Assembly: GCF_037152535.1 (NCBI RefSeq) | Contig: NZ_JBBCMA010000001.1 | Coordinates: forward strand, 2,294,001-2,358,000 | Direction of reading: 5' to 3' | Source of the DNA: Leclercia sp. AS011 | GTDB lineage: Bacteria; Pseudomonadota; Gammaproteobacteria; Enterobacterales; Enterobacteriaceae | Length of the DNA: 64,000 nucleotides | The notes under the pieces: model-generated | Told to the model about the DNA's origin: nothing | Databases searched by the model: none | What the model saw: only the letters and a program-made list of their open reading frames with translations | Position numbers and translations under genes: made by a program | Shown: piece by piece, positions 19,188-30,056 of the stretch | Numbering within the stretch: the first letter of the stretch is position 1 | Layout of the letters: each line of letters begins with the position of its first letter

Positions 19188-19213
19188 GCCTCTGTCGCCG
19201 GGCAGAGGCCTTT
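19188..19213 (+). terminator. Terminator after SDR gene
   Basis: GCCTCTG (19188-19194) pairs with CAGAGGC (19203-19209) and is followed by CTTTTC, 25 bases after the SDR stop. Confidence 0.75.
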
Positions 19214-19353
19214 TCGACCCGCCTCGATAATTCGTGTTTTGCCGCTTTCTCCTGTCCGAACCCCGCTCTACAGTACCCCATAAGACATTCGGAATTTATC
19301 TAATAGTCTTATTATTTCCTTATATTTTGTGCGGGCGTACAGTGGAGGTACGG

Positions 19354-19650
19354 ATGAAGATTGTCTGGTCAAAAACAGCAGAGAAACAGTTGGCGAAAAT
19401 TGATCCCCGTTTTAGAAAACGTATTGAATCCAAACTGGCGGGGCTGGATGACAACGCCTCTCCCGTCGCGGATATCAAAAAATTGTCCTCACCCGAAAAC
19501 CACCATCGACTGCGAGTGGGTGATTACAGGGTCATCTACACCTTAGAGAATCCGCAAAGTGATACCTGTTACGTGGTATCCGTTAAGCGTCGAACAACAA
19601 CGACCTATCTTCATGAGGAGCATATGGACTATGACTGTGCAGTTAATTAA
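19354..19650 (+). CDS. RelE/ParE-superfamily toxin
   Basis: 98-residue protein with the RelE/ParE pattern: an N-terminal IVWSKTAEKQLAKID helix pair, then HRLRVGDYRVIYTLE and a C-terminal VVSVKRRTTTTY strand. Members either cleave mRNA on the ribosome or poison gyrase; which applies cannot be told here. The ATG at 19354 has a GGAGG ribosome site and gives the usual length, while the longer frame from 19234 lacks one. It is followed with a 20-base overlap by an HTH antitoxin, so the toxin-first order resembles HigBA. Codon use and GC are lower than in the neighbours. Confidence 0.85.
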   Translation: MKIVWSKTAEKQLAKIDPRFRKRIESKLAGLDDNASPVADIKKLSSPENHHRLRVGDYRVIYTLENPQSDTCYVVSVKRRTTTTYLHEEHMDYDCAVN

Positions 19651-20041
19651 GGATGAAGAAGGAAAAGCGCAATATGCCGTCATTCCGTACAGCGAGTATT
19701 TTCGCATGCGCTTAGCCATGCTGGAGTACGATGACGATGACGACGACGAAAGCGACTGGGAAGACATCCCCTATGAATCAGACATTTATGACAACGTCGG
19801 TTTACCAGGGGAGGTCTGCAATCTGATGCATAGCGAAAACGTCAGTCTGCAGGCCGCCTGGCGCATTCATCGCGGTTTATCTCAGCAGGACGTCGCCGAC
19901 AAACTGGGCATCAGCCAGTCCGCCGTGTCACAGCTGGAAGCCGTCGACTCCCGTCCGCAAAAACGCACCCGTGAAAAACTGGCGGCGATCTATGGTTGTA
20001 AGCAAGAACAAATCAGCCTGTATCTGCCAAAAGAGGGTTAG
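19631..20041 (+). CDS. XRE-type HTH antitoxin with Phd-like N-terminal segment
   Basis: 136 residues. The N-terminal stretch (1-30, [20 protein letters not shown]) resembles the short beta-beta-alpha start of Phd/YefM antitoxins. An acidic linker (33-46, rich in Asp/Glu) follows, then a Cro/C1-type helix-turn-helix at about 73-125 ([19 protein letters not shown]). It overlaps the toxin by 20 bases, so the pair is coupled. It probably neutralises the toxin and represses its own promoter. An ATG at 19613 (six residues longer) is an alternative start. Its stop overlaps that of ybdD by four bases, tail to tail. Confidence 0.8.
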   Translation: MTVQLIKDEEGKAQYAVIPYSEYFRMRLAMLEYDDDDDDESDWEDIPYESDIYDNVGLPGEVCNLMHSENVSLQAAWRIHRGLSQQDVADKLGISQSAVSQLEAVDSRPQKRTREKLAAIYGCKQEQISLYLPKEG

Positions 20042-20235
20042 CAGCACTTCGCTCCGCCTTTGGCACCGTAGCGGGCGTCCTGGCGATCGCGGAAGAAGGC
20101 TTCGTAGGTCATTGGGGTCTGATCCGGATGGTTGACGCGCATATGCTCGACGTAGTTGTCGTAGTCCGGGACGCCGATCATCATTTTTGCGGCCTGACCT
20201 AAGTACTTTCCTGCTTTGGATAGGGTATCGAACAT
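20038..20235 (-). CDS. ybdD: YbdD/YjiX family small protein
   Basis: 65-residue protein nearly identical in pattern to E. coli YbdD ([19 protein letters not shown]..., ends with a Cys-Cys). YbdD accompanies CstA and its paralogue YjiX accompanies BtsT, where it is thought to be an accessory to the carrier. The start at 20235 is chosen because the upstream part of the longer frame runs through a REP. It lies 59 bases after the cstA stop with the REP in between, and is probably co-transcribed with it. Confidence 0.93.
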   Translation of the reverse strand: MFDTLSKAGKYLGQAAKMMIGVPDYDNYVEHMRVNHPDQTPMTYEAFFRDRQDARYGAKGGAKCC

Positions 20236-20256
20236 CGCTTTTATCTCACTGGGATG

Positions 20257-20288
20257 GTAGGCCGGGTAAGCGCTAGCGCCACCCGGCA
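20257..20288. repeat. REP element between cstA and ybdD
   Basis: GTAGGCCGGGTAAGCGCT followed by AGCGCCACCCGGCA, a REP palindrome in the short gap between two co-directional genes. It may lower ybdD expression relative to cstA. Confidence 0.85.
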
Positions 20289-20294
20289 TTGTAC

Positions 20295-22400
20295 TCAATG
20301 CGCCCCTTTGGCCTGGGTCACAATCTCTTCATAGTTAGCAGGCATCGGCTGATACGGCGTCTCTTTCGCCGTTGGCTTGTCCTGTTTCAGGGCAGCCAGC
20401 GCGGTCTTCAGAGAATACAGCGCCAGCACCACAACCACCACCATAAAGAAGATGGTCAGCCCGGCATCCAGACGGTTGTTAAACACCAGCTGGGACAGCT
20501 GCGACTCGGTGTACTGCGCCGGGATCTTACCGCTGTCGATCATTGCCTGGAACTTGTTGGCGATCGCGAGGAAGCCCACTTTGTTATCCGGGCTGAAGGC
20601 TTTCTGCCAGCCGGCGGTCAGGGTACAGATCAGCAGCCAGGCCGTTGGCACCAGGGCCACCCAGGCATAGCGCTGACGTTTCATCTTGAACAGCACCACC
20701 GCGCAGAGCATCAGCGCCATACCGGCCAGCATCTGGTTAGCGATACCGAACAGCGGCCACAGGGTGTTGATGCCGCCCAGCGGATCGACCACCCCCTGAT
20801 GCAGGAAGTAGCCCCACGCCAGCACGCAGAGCGCTGTCGCCAGCAGGTTGGCCGGCAGCGATTCGGTGCGTTTCAGCCCCGGGGAGATGACCCCCAGCAG
20901 ATCCTGCAGCATAAAGCGCGCCGCACGGGTCCCGGCATCCACCGCCGTCAGGATAAACAGGGCTTCAAACAGGATCGCAAAGTGATACCAGAACGACACA
21001 TCCATCAGGCCGCCCAGCGCGCCGTGCAGAATGTAGGCCATCCCCACCGCCAGGGTCGGAGCACCGCCCGCACGGGAGATAATCGACTGCTCGCCCACCT
21101 CATTGGCAATCTGGGACAGGGTATCCGGGGTGATGCTAAAGCCCCAGCCGCTGACGACCTGCGCCGCAGAGGCCACCACGTCTGCCGTACCGGCCGGGGC
21201 CAGCACCGCAATCGGGCTGTTCATCGCAAAGTAGACGCCCGGATCGATAATGCAGGCGGAGACCAGCGCCATAATGGCGACGAAGGACTCCATCAGCATG
21301 CCGCCGTAGCCGATAAAGCAGGCCTGGTTCTCATTCGCCAGCATCTTCGGCGTGGTGCCGGAAGCGATCAGGGCATGGAAGCCAGAGACCGCACCACAGG
21401 CGATGGTGATAAACAGGAACGGGAACATGTTGCCGGACCAGACCGGGCCAGTGCCGTCGATAAACTTCGTTACCGCTGGCATGGTCAGGGTCGGGCGCAT
21501 AATCAGAATGCCGATCGCCAGCCCGACGATGGTGCCGATTTTCAGGAAGGTGGAGAGGTAGTCGCGCGGGGCCAGCAGCAGCCACACCGGCAGGACCGCC
21601 GCCACAAAGCCATAGCCCACCAGCATCCAGGTCAGCTGCACGCCGGTATAGTCAAAGTACGGGGCCCAGGTTGGGCTCTCGGCCACCCAGCCGCCGGAGA
21701 TAATGGCGAATACCAGGAAGAACAGGCCAATCACCGACACTTCGCCAATACGCCCCGGGCGCAGATAGCGAATGTAGATCCCCATAAAGATTGCCAGCGG
21801 AATGGTAAAGGCGACGGTGTACGTTCCCCACGGGCTGTGGGTCAGGGCTTTCACCACGATCATCGCCAGTACCGCGAGGATAATCACCATGATCATGAAG
21901 CAGGCCACCAGGGCAATCACCCCGGCGGTCGGGCCCATCTCCTCTTTCACCAGCTCGCCGAGCGAACGCCCGTCGCGGCGGGTGGAGACGAACAGCACCA
22001 TAAAGTCCTGCACTGCGCCAGCCAGCACCACCCCGGCGAGGATCCAGATCATCCCCGGGAGGTAGCCCATCTGCGCGGCCAGCACCGGTCCCACCAGCGG
22101 CCCGGCCCCGGCAATGGCGGCAAAGTGGTGACCAAACAGCACCTTTTTATCGGTCGGAACATAGTCCAGCCCGTCGTTATGCCGCACCGCAGGCGTCATG
22201 CGCGTCGGGTCGACGGAGAGCACCTTACGGGCGATAAACAGACCGTAAAAACGATAGGCAATCAGATAGATACAGACCGCTGCGACGACTATCCACAGTG
22301 CGTTGATCTGTTCCCCGCGGTTGAGGGCGATATAGCCCAGCGCAAAAGCCCCCACTACGGAGAGCCCTGCCCAGATGAGGTATTTCCCTGAGTTGTTCAT
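20295..22400 (-). CDS. cstA: Carbon-starvation carrier CstA
   Basis: Polytopic inner-membrane protein of 701 residues, the same length as E. coli CstA, with about 16-18 hydrophobic segments and the CstA-family start [20 protein letters not shown]. CstA is induced under carbon starvation and has been assigned peptide and pyruvate uptake. It is related to the pyruvate carrier BtsT. The start codon lies 586 bases downstream of entH in the same direction, with a promoter region and a REP between. I could not find a convincing CRP site there. Confidence 0.96.
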   Translation of the reverse strand: MNNSGKYLIWAGLSVVGAFALGYIALNRGEQINALWIVVAAVCIYLIAYRFYGLFIARKVLSVDPTRMTPAVRHNDGLDYVPTDKKVLFGHHFAAIAGAGPLVGPVLAAQMGYLPGMIWILAGVVLAGAVQDFMVLFVSTRRDGRSLGELVKEEMGPTAGVIALVACFMIMVIILAVLAMIVVKALTHSPWGTYTVAFTIPLAIFMGIYIRYLRPGRIGEVSVIGLFFLVFAIISGGWVAESPTWAPYFDYTGVQLTWMLVGYGFVAAVLPVWLLLAPRDYLSTFLKIGTIVGLAIGILIMRPTLTMPAVTKFIDGTGPVWSGNMFPFLFITIACGAVSGFHALIASGTTPKMLANENQACFIGYGGMLMESFVAIMALVSACIIDPGVYFAMNSPIAVLAPAGTADVVASAAQVVSGWGFSITPDTLSQIANEVGEQSIISRAGGAPTLAVGMAYILHGALGGLMDVSFWYHFAILFEALFILTAVDAGTRAARFMLQDLLGVISPGLKRTESLPANLLATALCVLAWGYFLHQGVVDPLGGINTLWPLFGIANQMLAGMALMLCAVVLFKMKRQRYAWVALVPTAWLLICTLTAGWQKAFSPDNKVGFLAIANKFQAMIDSGKIPAQYTESQLSQLVFNNRLDAGLTIFFMVVVVVLALYSLKTALAALKQDKPTAKETPYQPMPANYEEIVTQAKGAH

Positions 22401-22574
22401 GATATGGTTTCCATCATCGCAGAAGTGAGATGTTACATTTTGTATCTATAACACTCGCTTAAGATTTAACAACTCAACCACATTGAAAAACAGACATCCA
22501 ACCAGTCATTTACATAACAGTGTTAAGCCGATCACTTTCACCCGGCAAGAGGTTGTTACCTCGGTGCGCGAAAT

Positions 22575-22628
22575 GCCCGGTGGCGCTGCGCTTACCGGGC
22601 CTACAACACCCCCAAACCGCCACCCGGC
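22575..22628. repeat. REP pair upstream of cstA, after entH
   Basis: CCCGGTGGCGCTGCGC followed by TTACCGGGCCTAC, then a partial second unit (CCGCCACCCGGCA), just after the entH stop codon. Confidence 0.75.
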
Positions 22629-22641
22629 AACACCGCACACC

Positions 22642-23055
<414 letters not shown>

Positions 23056-23811
23056 CTAGGCCCCCAGCGTCGAGCCGCCGTCCACCAGGATATCCTGCAA
23101 GGTGATGTGGCTGGCGAGATCGGAGGCGAGGAACAGCACGGTATGAGCAATCTCCTGCGGACGGGCAATTTTACCCAGCGGAATGCCGAGCTTGAACTGC
23201 TCGCCAAAGCCGCGAATGCGCTGCTGTTCGGCGTCGTCGCTTTTCCACAGGGTGCGCTGCATGTCGGTATCGGTAGAGCCCGGCGACACCAGATTACAGC
23301 GCACGCCGCTGCCCGCCAGCTCCAGGCCGACGGTCAGGGCCAGGCTTTTCAGCGCTGCTTTCGAGGCCCCGTAGGCGCTCATGCCGATGCGCGGCGTATG
23401 AGCCGCATCGGAAGCCACGGTGACAATCGCCCCGCCCTGCTGACGACGGAACTGACCCATCGTCTGCTGGAACAGGTTGAAGGCCCCGCCGACGTTGACC
23501 GCAAAAGTCTGCTGCCAGTCATCCTGCGAGAGCTGGTCCGTCGCCCCCATGCGCAGGATCCCGGCGGCATTCACCAGCACGTCCAGACGATTCATTCCCT
23601 CCAGCAAGCGCCCGCAGACCGCGTTGACCTGAACCGCGTCCGCCACGTTCAGCACTTCGGTGGCAAAGGGATAGCTCGCCTGCGGGAAGGCGACGTCAAA
23701 GCCCGTCACCTGCGCGCCCGCCTCGGCAAACGCCAGCGCGGTGGCGTAGCCGATGCCTTTCCCCGCCCCGGTCACCCAGACGGTTTTCCCGGCGAAATCG
23801 AACGTAGCCAT
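23056..23811 (-). CDS. entA: 2,3-dihydro-2,3-dihydroxybenzoate dehydrogenase EntA
   Basis: SDR of 251 residues. It oxidises 2,3-dihydro-2,3-dihydroxybenzoate to 2,3-dihydroxybenzoate with NAD. The cofactor motif is TGAGKGIG (14-21) and the catalytic residues are Ser134, Tyr147 and Lys151 (YGASK). The ATG at 23811 overlaps the entB stop (TAATG). Ten further codons upstream are open but would overlap entB and are not used. Confidence 0.96.
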   Translation of the reverse strand: MATFDFAGKTVWVTGAGKGIGYATALAFAEAGAQVTGFDVAFPQASYPFATEVLNVADAVQVNAVCGRLLEGMNRLDVLVNAAGILRMGATDQLSQDDWQQTFAVNVGGAFNLFQQTMGQFRRQQGGAIVTVASDAAHTPRIGMSAYGASKAALKSLALTVGLELAGSGVRCNLVSPGSTDTDMQRTLWKSDDAEQQRIRGFGEQFKLGIPLGKIARPQEIAHTVLFLASDLASHITLQDILVDGGSTLGA

Positions 23812-24665
23812 TATTTCACCTCGCGGGAGAGCAGCGCCCACCAGGCATCCAGGGTCGGGTTTTTCGCCAGCATCACGAAGTCGATATCGCCATGCACTTT
23901 GCGCCAGCGCGCCGCCAGAGCCATCATCCGCACCGAATCCAGACCGTAGTCGATCAGGTTTTCGTCATCCATCGGCTCGTCGGACTCATCCAGCAGCGGC
24001 AGGATGAGTTCCCGCAGCGCCGCTTTCGACACAGGAAGGGACGGCAGCAGCTCGTCGGTGGTTACCACGCGCCCGGAACGACCGGCCACGTAGTTCAGCG
24101 ACATCAGGTGCTCATCCCGGGTAAAGTCCGCCAGCGCGTCGGCAACGAAGAACGGCTGGATGTCGCGCATAAAGGCGTCGGTGGCAGTGGTCATGCAGCC
24201 GATGTGAGCATACACGCCGGTGATGATCAGCTGGTCGCGGCCGGTCTCTTTCAGCATCTGCTCCAGCGGCGAGCGGTGGAACGCGCTGTAGCGCCACTTC
24301 ACCAGCACGGTGTCCGCCTCGTCCGGGGTCAGCTCCGCGACAATGCGCTGCTGCTCCGGGGAGCGGGTCAGGCCCGGCCCCCACATATCGTTCAGCAGGG
24401 CGCGGTCCTCATCGCTCTGCTCTTTCGGCTGAGCGGTGTAGTAGACCGGAATATGGTGCTGTTTGCAGTAGTCCCGCAGGCGGGCGATGTTCGCCACCAC
24501 CTGGGCCATCATCGGGCAGTTTTCGCCCCAGAAGTTGAGAAAATACTCCTGCATATCGTGGATCAGCAGCGCGGCGCGCGCGGGCTCCATGGTCCAGCTC
24601 ACTTTGTTGGTCGGCAGATCTGCCGCGCCTGGCAGCGCGTAACCGGTTAATTTTGGAATTGCCAT
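23811..24665 (-). CDS. entB: Isochorismatase / aryl carrier protein EntB
   Basis: Bifunctional 284-residue protein. The N-terminal isochorismatase (about 1-205; Asp37 in LLIHDMQ and Cys157 in the GVYAHIGCMTT loop) makes 2,3-dihydro-2,3-dihydroxybenzoate. The C-terminal aryl carrier domain carries the phosphopantetheine attachment Ser244 in DYGLDSVRM, which EntD modifies and EntE loads. It ends one base into entA and follows entE with 10 bases between. Confidence 0.97.
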   Translation of the reverse strand: MAIPKLTGYALPGAADLPTNKVSWTMEPARAALLIHDMQEYFLNFWGENCPMMAQVVANIARLRDYCKQHHIPVYYTAQPKEQSDEDRALLNDMWGPGLTRSPEQQRIVAELTPDEADTVLVKWRYSAFHRSPLEQMLKETGRDQLIITGVYAHIGCMTTATDAFMRDIQPFFVADALADFTRDEHLMSLNYVAGRSGRVVTTDELLPSLPVSKAALRELILPLLDESDEPMDDENLIDYGLDSVRMMALAARWRKVHGDIDFVMLAKNPTLDAWWALLSREVK

Positions 24666-24675
24666 CTTCTGCTCC

Positions 24676-26274
24676 TCAGCCCTGCGCCCGTTCGGCCAGC
24701 CACAGGCGTAATTGTTTTTTATCGACTTTGCCTACCGGCGTCAGCGGCAGTGCCTCCAGGCACTCGACGCGATCCGGCAGTTTGAATTCAGCCACGCCCT
24801 GCTCGCGCAGGAAGCGGCGCACCTCGACCGCGCGCAGGGGCTGTTTCACCACCAGATACGCGCAGCTCTTCTCGCCCAGCAGGCTGTCCTCCATGCTGAC
24901 CAGCGCGGCGTGGATCACCGCCTCGTGGCGCAGGAGCAGGTTTTCCACCTCTTCGGCAGCAATCTTCTCCCCGCCGCGGTTGATCTGATCTTTCTCGCGC
25001 CCCTGCACGGTGATGTAACCCTGCTCGTCGATGGCGATCAGATCTCCGGAGCAGTAAAAGCCGTTGGCGTCAAAGGCGCTGGCGTTGTGTTCCGGGCTCT
25101 TGTAGTAGCCGCGGAAGGTGTACGGGCCGCGGGTCATCAGCCGCCCCACCTCGCCGCGCGGCAGCGGATTGCCGTGTTCGTCAGCCACCCAGACTTCGTC
25201 ATCCGGACACATCGGGCGGCCCTGGGTATTCATGATGCGTTCCGGGGCATCGTCCAGCGCGGTGTAGTTCACCAGCCCTTCGGCCATGCCAAACACCTGC
25301 TGGAGCTGGCAGCCCATCTCCGCCGGAATACGTGCGGCTAACGTGGCGGAGAGTCGCGCCCCGCCCACCTGCAACAGCTGCAACGAGGCCAGCTGCGCAT
25401 TGCCTGCTCCTTCCGCGATGGCCTGCAGCCACAGGCTGACCGCGGGTGGCACCAGCGAGGTGACGGTAATCTGATGCTGTTCGATCAGCCCGAAGCAGAG
25501 CGTCGCGCTCGGATCATTAGCCAGCACCACGCAGCCCCCGGCCATAAAGATCCCCAGCGAGCCCGGGGAGCTCATCGCGAAGTTATGCGCCGCCGGGAGG
25601 GCGTTCAGGTAACAGGTCTGCGCGTGAATACCGCAGATCTCGTTGCTGCGACGAATGCTGTAGTAGTAGTCGTTGTGGGTGCGCGGGATCAGCTTCGGCG
25701 TGCCGGTACTGCCGCCGGAGAGCTGGAAGAACGCCACTTCGTCGGCCGGGGTTGGGCTGGCGATAAAATTCTCCGCCGGGCGGGCAATGGCGGTCTCCAG
25801 CCCTTCGCCGCGCAGCAGCACCACGCGCACGGAAGGGTGTTGGTCCACAAAGGCGTTGAGGAAGTCGTCCCCGTCAAACAGCCCGTGGGCGCGGTCGGCA
25901 ATCAGCAGCGCGGGTTCAATCTGGCTGGCGTAGGCGTTTAGCTCGCTGCGCTGGTGGCTGAACAGCGCATTGACCGGGGCCACGCCCACCTGCAACAGCG
26001 CGAAAAAGGTGATGTAGAACTCGGCCACGTTGCCCAGCTGCACCAGGGCGGTTTCGCCCCGCTGGATCCCCTGGGCCTGTAGCGCAGAGGCAAGGTTATT
26101 GACGGCCTGCTGGAACTGACGATACGTAAAGCGACGTTCGCCGTCGATAATCGCCAGCGCATCGCTGTCGGCGTGGCGGGTCAGGATCTCCGTCAGCGGC
26201 AGATCCTGCCAGTAACCTTTTTCACGGTAGCGGCGGGCGAATTCGTCGGGCCAGCGGGTAAAGGGAATAGTCAT
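24676..26274 (-). CDS. entE: 2,3-dihydroxybenzoate-AMP ligase EntE
   Basis: Stand-alone adenylation enzyme of 532 residues. It activates 2,3-dihydroxybenzoate with ATP and transfers it to EntB. Adenylation motifs are visible: [17 protein letters not shown] (phosphate loop), YSGD-type YCSGDL and the C-terminal lysine segment [13 protein letters not shown]. It sits nine bases after entC in the entCEBAH operon. Confidence 0.97.
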   Translation of the reverse strand: MTIPFTRWPDEFARRYREKGYWQDLPLTEILTRHADSDALAIIDGERRFTYRQFQQAVNNLASALQAQGIQRGETALVQLGNVAEFYITFFALLQVGVAPVNALFSHQRSELNAYASQIEPALLIADRAHGLFDGDDFLNAFVDQHPSVRVVLLRGEGLETAIARPAENFIASPTPADEVAFFQLSGGSTGTPKLIPRTHNDYYYSIRRSNEICGIHAQTCYLNALPAAHNFAMSSPGSLGIFMAGGCVVLANDPSATLCFGLIEQHQITVTSLVPPAVSLWLQAIAEGAGNAQLASLQLLQVGGARLSATLAARIPAEMGCQLQQVFGMAEGLVNYTALDDAPERIMNTQGRPMCPDDEVWVADEHGNPLPRGEVGRLMTRGPYTFRGYYKSPEHNASAFDANGFYCSGDLIAIDEQGYITVQGREKDQINRGGEKIAAEEVENLLLRHEAVIHAALVSMEDSLLGEKSCAYLVVKQPLRAVEVRRFLREQGVAEFKLPDRVECLEALPLTPVGKVDKKQLRLWLAERAQG

Positions 26275-26283
26275 GGTTACTCC

Positions 26284-27459
26284 TTAGTGCAGGCCAAAAA
26301 CGTTCAGCATGGTGGTCAGTTTGACGCCGGTTTCGCGCCACTCGGCGACCGGCGATGAAGCAGGCACAATCCCGGCACCGGCAAACAGGCGCACGCGGTT
26401 GGCCTTAAGGCGCGCGCAGCGGATAGTCACCACCCACTCGCCGTTGCCTTCGCTGTCGCACCAGCCAACAATGCCGCCGAACAGTTCGCGGTCGAACGGC
26501 TCCAGCTCGGCAATCAGCTCTTTCGCCGCCTGGTGCGGGAAGCCGCTCAGGGCCGGGGTCGGATGCAGCAGGCAGGCCAGGGTCAGGGCGTTTTCATCTT
26601 CACGCGCTTCGCCTTCCACCGGGGTGGCGAGATGCCACAGGGTCGGGGTAGTTACCAGCTGCGGCGAAGCGGGCATGGTCAGCTGATGGCTGCGCGGGCT
26701 CAGGACCGCCTTCATCGCCTGGGTGACCAGCTCGTGTTCGTGGCGATCTTTCGCCGAGGCCAGCAGCTTGTTGCCCGCCTCGCGATCGAGCATGTCGTCC
26801 GGCTGACGACGGGCGGAACCGGCCAGCGGCAGGGAGCTGAAGTGAGCCCCCTCTTTACGCAGCAGCAGCTCCGGGCTGGCCCCGAGCAGCACTCCGCCAT
26901 CCTCCAGCGGGACGTGGAAGTTAAAGCTGGCCGGGTTCTGGGCAATCAGTTTTTCCAGCAGCGCGCCGCTGTCGAGGTTCTCGTCGGTGGCAATGTCGAT
27001 CAGGCGCGACAGCACCACCTTGTTGACGCGCGGGGTGGCGGTCAGGGCGGCGGCGCGGGCAACCATCTCTTCGAAGGCTAACTGGGCCGGGATCTCGGTG
27101 CGGGATTTCACCGTCAGCGGTGCAGTGCGAGCGGCATAGCGGGCAGACTGCTGGCGCGCCGGGCGGGCAAAACTGTGCCACTCTTGCGGAATGAACAGCG
27201 ACGACGGCTGGCGGGTATCAAAGGGGATCGCCCCCACCATCACCGGGTTAGCGATCCCGGCGGCTTTGGCATCGGCAAAGGCCTGGGCCAGCTGCTGCTG
27301 AAACGCGCTGGCCGGATCGTCGCCGCCCACGGCGGGGGTAGAAAAGCGGGCAAAGCAGCCGGACGTGGTAAAGCTGCGGTAAGGCGACATAAAAAAGAAG
27401 CTGTCTTTGTGCAGCCGGGTCGCGGTGTGCTGAACATCCTCAGCCAGTGACGTATCCAT
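26284..27459 (-). CDS. entC: Isochorismate synthase EntC
   Basis: Chorismate-utilising enzyme of 391 residues. It converts chorismate to isochorismate, the first committed step to enterobactin. The C-terminal chorismate-binding domain has PLAGSARR, HPTPALSGFP and the Mg-binding ELEPFDRELFGGIVGW. It is the first gene of entCEBAH, diverging from fepB across a Fur-like promoter region. Confidence 0.97.
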   Translation of the reverse strand: MDTSLAEDVQHTATRLHKDSFFFMSPYRSFTTSGCFARFSTPAVGGDDPASAFQQQLAQAFADAKAAGIANPVMVGAIPFDTRQPSSLFIPQEWHSFARPARQQSARYAARTAPLTVKSRTEIPAQLAFEEMVARAAALTATPRVNKVVLSRLIDIATDENLDSGALLEKLIAQNPASFNFHVPLEDGGVLLGASPELLLRKEGAHFSSLPLAGSARRQPDDMLDREAGNKLLASAKDRHEHELVTQAMKAVLSPRSHQLTMPASPQLVTTPTLWHLATPVEGEAREDENALTLACLLHPTPALSGFPHQAAKELIAELEPFDRELFGGIVGWCDSEGNGEWVVTIRCARLKANRVRLFAGAGIVPASSPVAEWRETGVKLTTMLNVFGLH

Positions 27460-27489
27460 ATCATCCTCCTGAAATGATAAAAGCAGTAA

Positions 27490-27512
27490 GAATTATTATC
27501 ATTTATATTTTC
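27490..27512. promoter_or_regulatory. Fur-box-like sequence between entC and fepB
   Basis: GAATTATTATCATTTATATT (27490-27509) resembles the Fur consensus of overlapping NAT triplets. It is about 30 bases upstream of entC. The homologous E. coli intergenic region is Fur-controlled. The exact limits are uncertain. Confidence 0.6.
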
Positions 27513-27646
27513 GCTGGCTAACCTAATCCCAGAGCGCGATGGTGTCAACCGCCTACAGCGCAACTTGTGCGACTATCGCTTGCATCCCTGGGGCTCATTT
27601 ATGAAAATGAGAAGCATTAACTTCAACAAAAACAGGATGCCCCTTA

Positions 27647-28606
27647 GTGAAACTGCCCGCTGTCTGTCGCAACACCCTGCTTTTAATAGGACTTTTACTT
27701 TCAGGATTAACCTCAGCGCTGGCCGCCGACTGGCCGCGTCAGGTCACGGATAGCCATGGAACCCACACGCTTACGAGCAAACCGACGCGGATTGTCTCCA
27801 CCAGCGTGACCCTCACCGGCTCGCTGCTGGCGATTGACGCCCCGGTGATCGCCAGCGGTGCCACTACCCCGAACAACCGGGTGGCGGACGATCAGGGCTT
27901 TTTGCGCCAGTGGGGCGAGGTAGCCAAACAGCGTAAGCTCGCGCGGCTGTACATTGGTGAACCGAGTGCCGAAGCCGTTGCTGCCCAGATGCCGGACCTG
28001 ATCCTGGTCAGCGCCACCGGCGGGGATTCTGCGGTGGCGCTGTACGATCAGCTCTCGGCCATTGCCCCGACGCTGGTGATCAACTACGACGACAAAAGCT
28101 GGCAGGCGCTGCTGACCCAGCTCGGCACGATTACCGGCCAGGAGAAGCAGGCCGCCGCGCGGATTGCCGAGTTTGATACGCAGCTTACCCGGGTGAAGCA
28201 GCAGCTGAAGCAGCCTCCGCAGCCGGTGAATGCCATCGTTTACACCGCCGCCGCCCACAGCGCCAACCTGTGGACCGCCGAGTCGGCGCAGGGCAAGCTG
28301 CTGCAACAGCTGGGCTTCTCCCTCGCCACCCTGCCCACCGGGCTGAACCCGTCGCAAAGCCAGGGTAAGCGCCACGATATCGTGCAGTTAGGGGGAGAAA
28401 ACCTGGCGACCGGGCTGAACGGCGAAGGGCTGTTCCTGTTTGCCGGGGATCAGAAGGATGTGGACGCGATCTACGCCAACCCGCTGCTCGCCCATCTGCC
28501 GGCGGTGCAAAACAAACGCGTCTGGGCGCTGGGTACCGAGACCTTCCGTCTGGATTATTTCAGCGCGATGCGGGTGTTAGGGCGTTTAGAGGGATTATTT
28601 AAATAA
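27647..28606 (+). CDS. fepB: Ferric-enterobactin periplasmic binding protein FepB
   Basis: Class III (cluster A-II) binding protein, 319 residues, start GTG at 27647. The signal peptide ends at about residue 26 ([10 protein letters not shown]). The middle carries long segments shared with E. coli FepB, such as [16 protein letters not shown]. It binds ferric enterobactin from FepA and hands it to FepDG. No strong ribosome site is visible before the GTG; a weak AGGA lies too far upstream (27634). Confidence 0.95.
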   Translation: MKLPAVCRNTLLLIGLLLSGLTSALAADWPRQVTDSHGTHTLTSKPTRIVSTSVTLTGSLLAIDAPVIASGATTPNNRVADDQGFLRQWGEVAKQRKLARLYIGEPSAEAVAAQMPDLILVSATGGDSAVALYDQLSAIAPTLVINYDDKSWQALLTQLGTITGQEKQAAARIAEFDTQLTRVKQQLKQPPQPVNAIVYTAAAHSANLWTAESAQGKLLQQLGFSLATLPTGLNPSQSQGKRHDIVQLGGENLATGLNGEGLFLFAGDQKDVDAIYANPLLAHLPAVQNKRVWALGTETFRLDYFSAMRVLGRLEGLFK

Positions 28607-28620
28607 AGGGCTGTGACCCC

Positions 28621-28688
28621 GTAGGCCCGGCAAGCGCAGCGCCGCCGGGCGCTTTTGCCGGGTGGCGGCTACGCCTTACCCGGCCTAC
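28621..28688. repeat. BIME between convergent fepB and entS
   Basis: Two inverted REP units (28621-28650 and 28657-28688) lie tail to tail between the ends of two convergent genes. Confidence 0.87.
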
Positions 28689-28700
28689 AAAACCCAACCA

Positions 28701-29945
28701 TTATACTTCTTCAATAACTGTCGGCTCCTGCCGGAACCGGCGCAACTCCGCCAGGCCCACCAGCAGTATCGCCCCCACCATCGCCAGCACAAATCCGCTG
28801 CTGCTGGCCGAGGCCACCGGGGTCATTATCACCCCCAGCCCGCCGAGAATGGCCGCGCCAATCGCATCCCCCGTCACGTTCTGCGCCGTCCACAGGCCGT
28901 TAATGCGACCGAGCATCGCTTCCGGGGTCTGGGTCTGGATCAGGGTGTACTGCAGCAGGGAGCTGATCGCGCTCAGCCAGCCGAACAGCGCGAGGCAGAT
29001 CGCCCCCAGCGCCCAGACCGGCATCAGGCTGAAGAAACCGATCGCAATAAACGAGGCCAGGGTCGCCAGCAGCATCATCAGCCCCGGACGGGCACTCTGC
29101 GCCAGGTTGCCGCTGGTCAGCGCGCCAAAGGCCGCCCCCAGCGGGATGGCGGCATACAGCAGGCCAATCTGCGACGCGCTCATCTGCCACTCCATCGCCA
29201 GCGCCGGATAGAGCACCCGCACCGCGCTCGCCATCGTCAGCAGCCCGCCCAGCAGGGCGATGCCGCCAATCAGCGGATTGCTGAACAAAAAGCGGATCGC
29301 CGCCAGCAGCGACTTAAGCGGATGCTCACGCGGCTGCGGCGGAGGCGGCAGCAGCGGCAGGCGCAGCAGGGTTAAAGTGGTAATAAAGGTGCCTGCCGCC
29401 GCCAGGCCATAGTTCCAGGCGACATTGCCGGTGCCGAGCAGCAGGCCGCCGACCATCGGCGAGATCACCGATCCCAGGCGCACGGTGAGCATGGTGATGG
29501 CGCCTGCCTGCATCAGGTTTTCGCGCCCCACCAGCGCGGGTGTCGCCGCCAGCAGCGCCGTCACCCCTAACGAGGCAAAAAAGCCGTCCCACAGGCCGAG
29601 GGCATAGATGGCGATCAACGACGGCTCCGGCAGCATCGCGTTCAGACACAGACCGATAAAACCCACCCCGCAGGTGCCACGCGCCAGCAGGATCAGCTTT
29701 TTACGCTCGTAGCGATCCGCCAGCACCCCGCCCACCATCAGCCCGATAAACATCGCCCCGCCGGTCAGGGTGACAGAGAGCCCCACCAGCCAGCTGGAGT
29801 GGGTCATCGTCTGGATTTGCACCGGTACGGCCACGCCGAGCAGGCCAAGGGATAAAATGGAGATAAAACGGGCAATAAAAACAGCACGAAACGCCGGATG
29901 AGTCTTCAGCAGGCTCAGATTGAGCAGCCAGGATTGTCGGGTCAT
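28701..29945 (-). CDS. entS: Enterobactin exporter EntS
   Basis: Major facilitator superfamily drug/siderophore exporter of 414 residues with 12 hydrophobic segments. The loop motif [14 protein letters not shown] follows segment 2, as in the family. It moves enterobactin from cytoplasm to periplasm, from where TolC exports it. It diverges from fepD across a double Fur box, matching E. coli. It ends in a BIME shared with fepB. Confidence 0.95.
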   Translation of the reverse strand: MTRQSWLLNLSLLKTHPAFRAVFIARFISILSLGLLGVAVPVQIQTMTHSSWLVGLSVTLTGGAMFIGLMVGGVLADRYERKKLILLARGTCGVGFIGLCLNAMLPEPSLIAIYALGLWDGFFASLGVTALLAATPALVGRENLMQAGAITMLTVRLGSVISPMVGGLLLGTGNVAWNYGLAAAGTFITTLTLLRLPLLPPPPQPREHPLKSLLAAIRFLFSNPLIGGIALLGGLLTMASAVRVLYPALAMEWQMSASQIGLLYAAIPLGAAFGALTSGNLAQSARPGLMMLLATLASFIAIGFFSLMPVWALGAICLALFGWLSAISSLLQYTLIQTQTPEAMLGRINGLWTAQNVTGDAIGAAILGGLGVIMTPVASASSSGFVLAMVGAILLVGLAELRRFRQEPTVIEEV

Positions 29946-30014
29946 TACAAAGCCTTAATGGTTTCTTTTGTACCAATTCCATGGCCGCACATGCTAACAT
30001 AGCTAAATAAGATA

Positions 30015-30039
30015 GATAACGATAATTACTATCATTATC
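30015..30039. promoter_or_regulatory. Overlapping Fur boxes between entS and fepD
   Basis: GATAAC at 30015, GATAAT at 30021, then a TATC and a terminal ATTATC (30034-30039) make an array of Fur hexamers of the GATAATGATAATCATTATC type, 18 bases before the fepD start. It is placed to repress both divergent operons when iron is sufficient. Confidence 0.82.
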
Positions 30040-30056
30040 AAATCATGGATGTTGCT

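Noticed and set aside
20289..22391. Open frame of 700 codons on the plus strand
   Set aside because: It is exactly antisense to cstA, is rich in His/Arg/Gln, and has no family pattern; it arises from GC-rich codon bias.
22401..22500. CRP site upstream of cstA
   Set aside because: Only a half-site with wrong spacing (TGTAA-4-TCACT on the minus strand) was found, so it is not reported as a feature.
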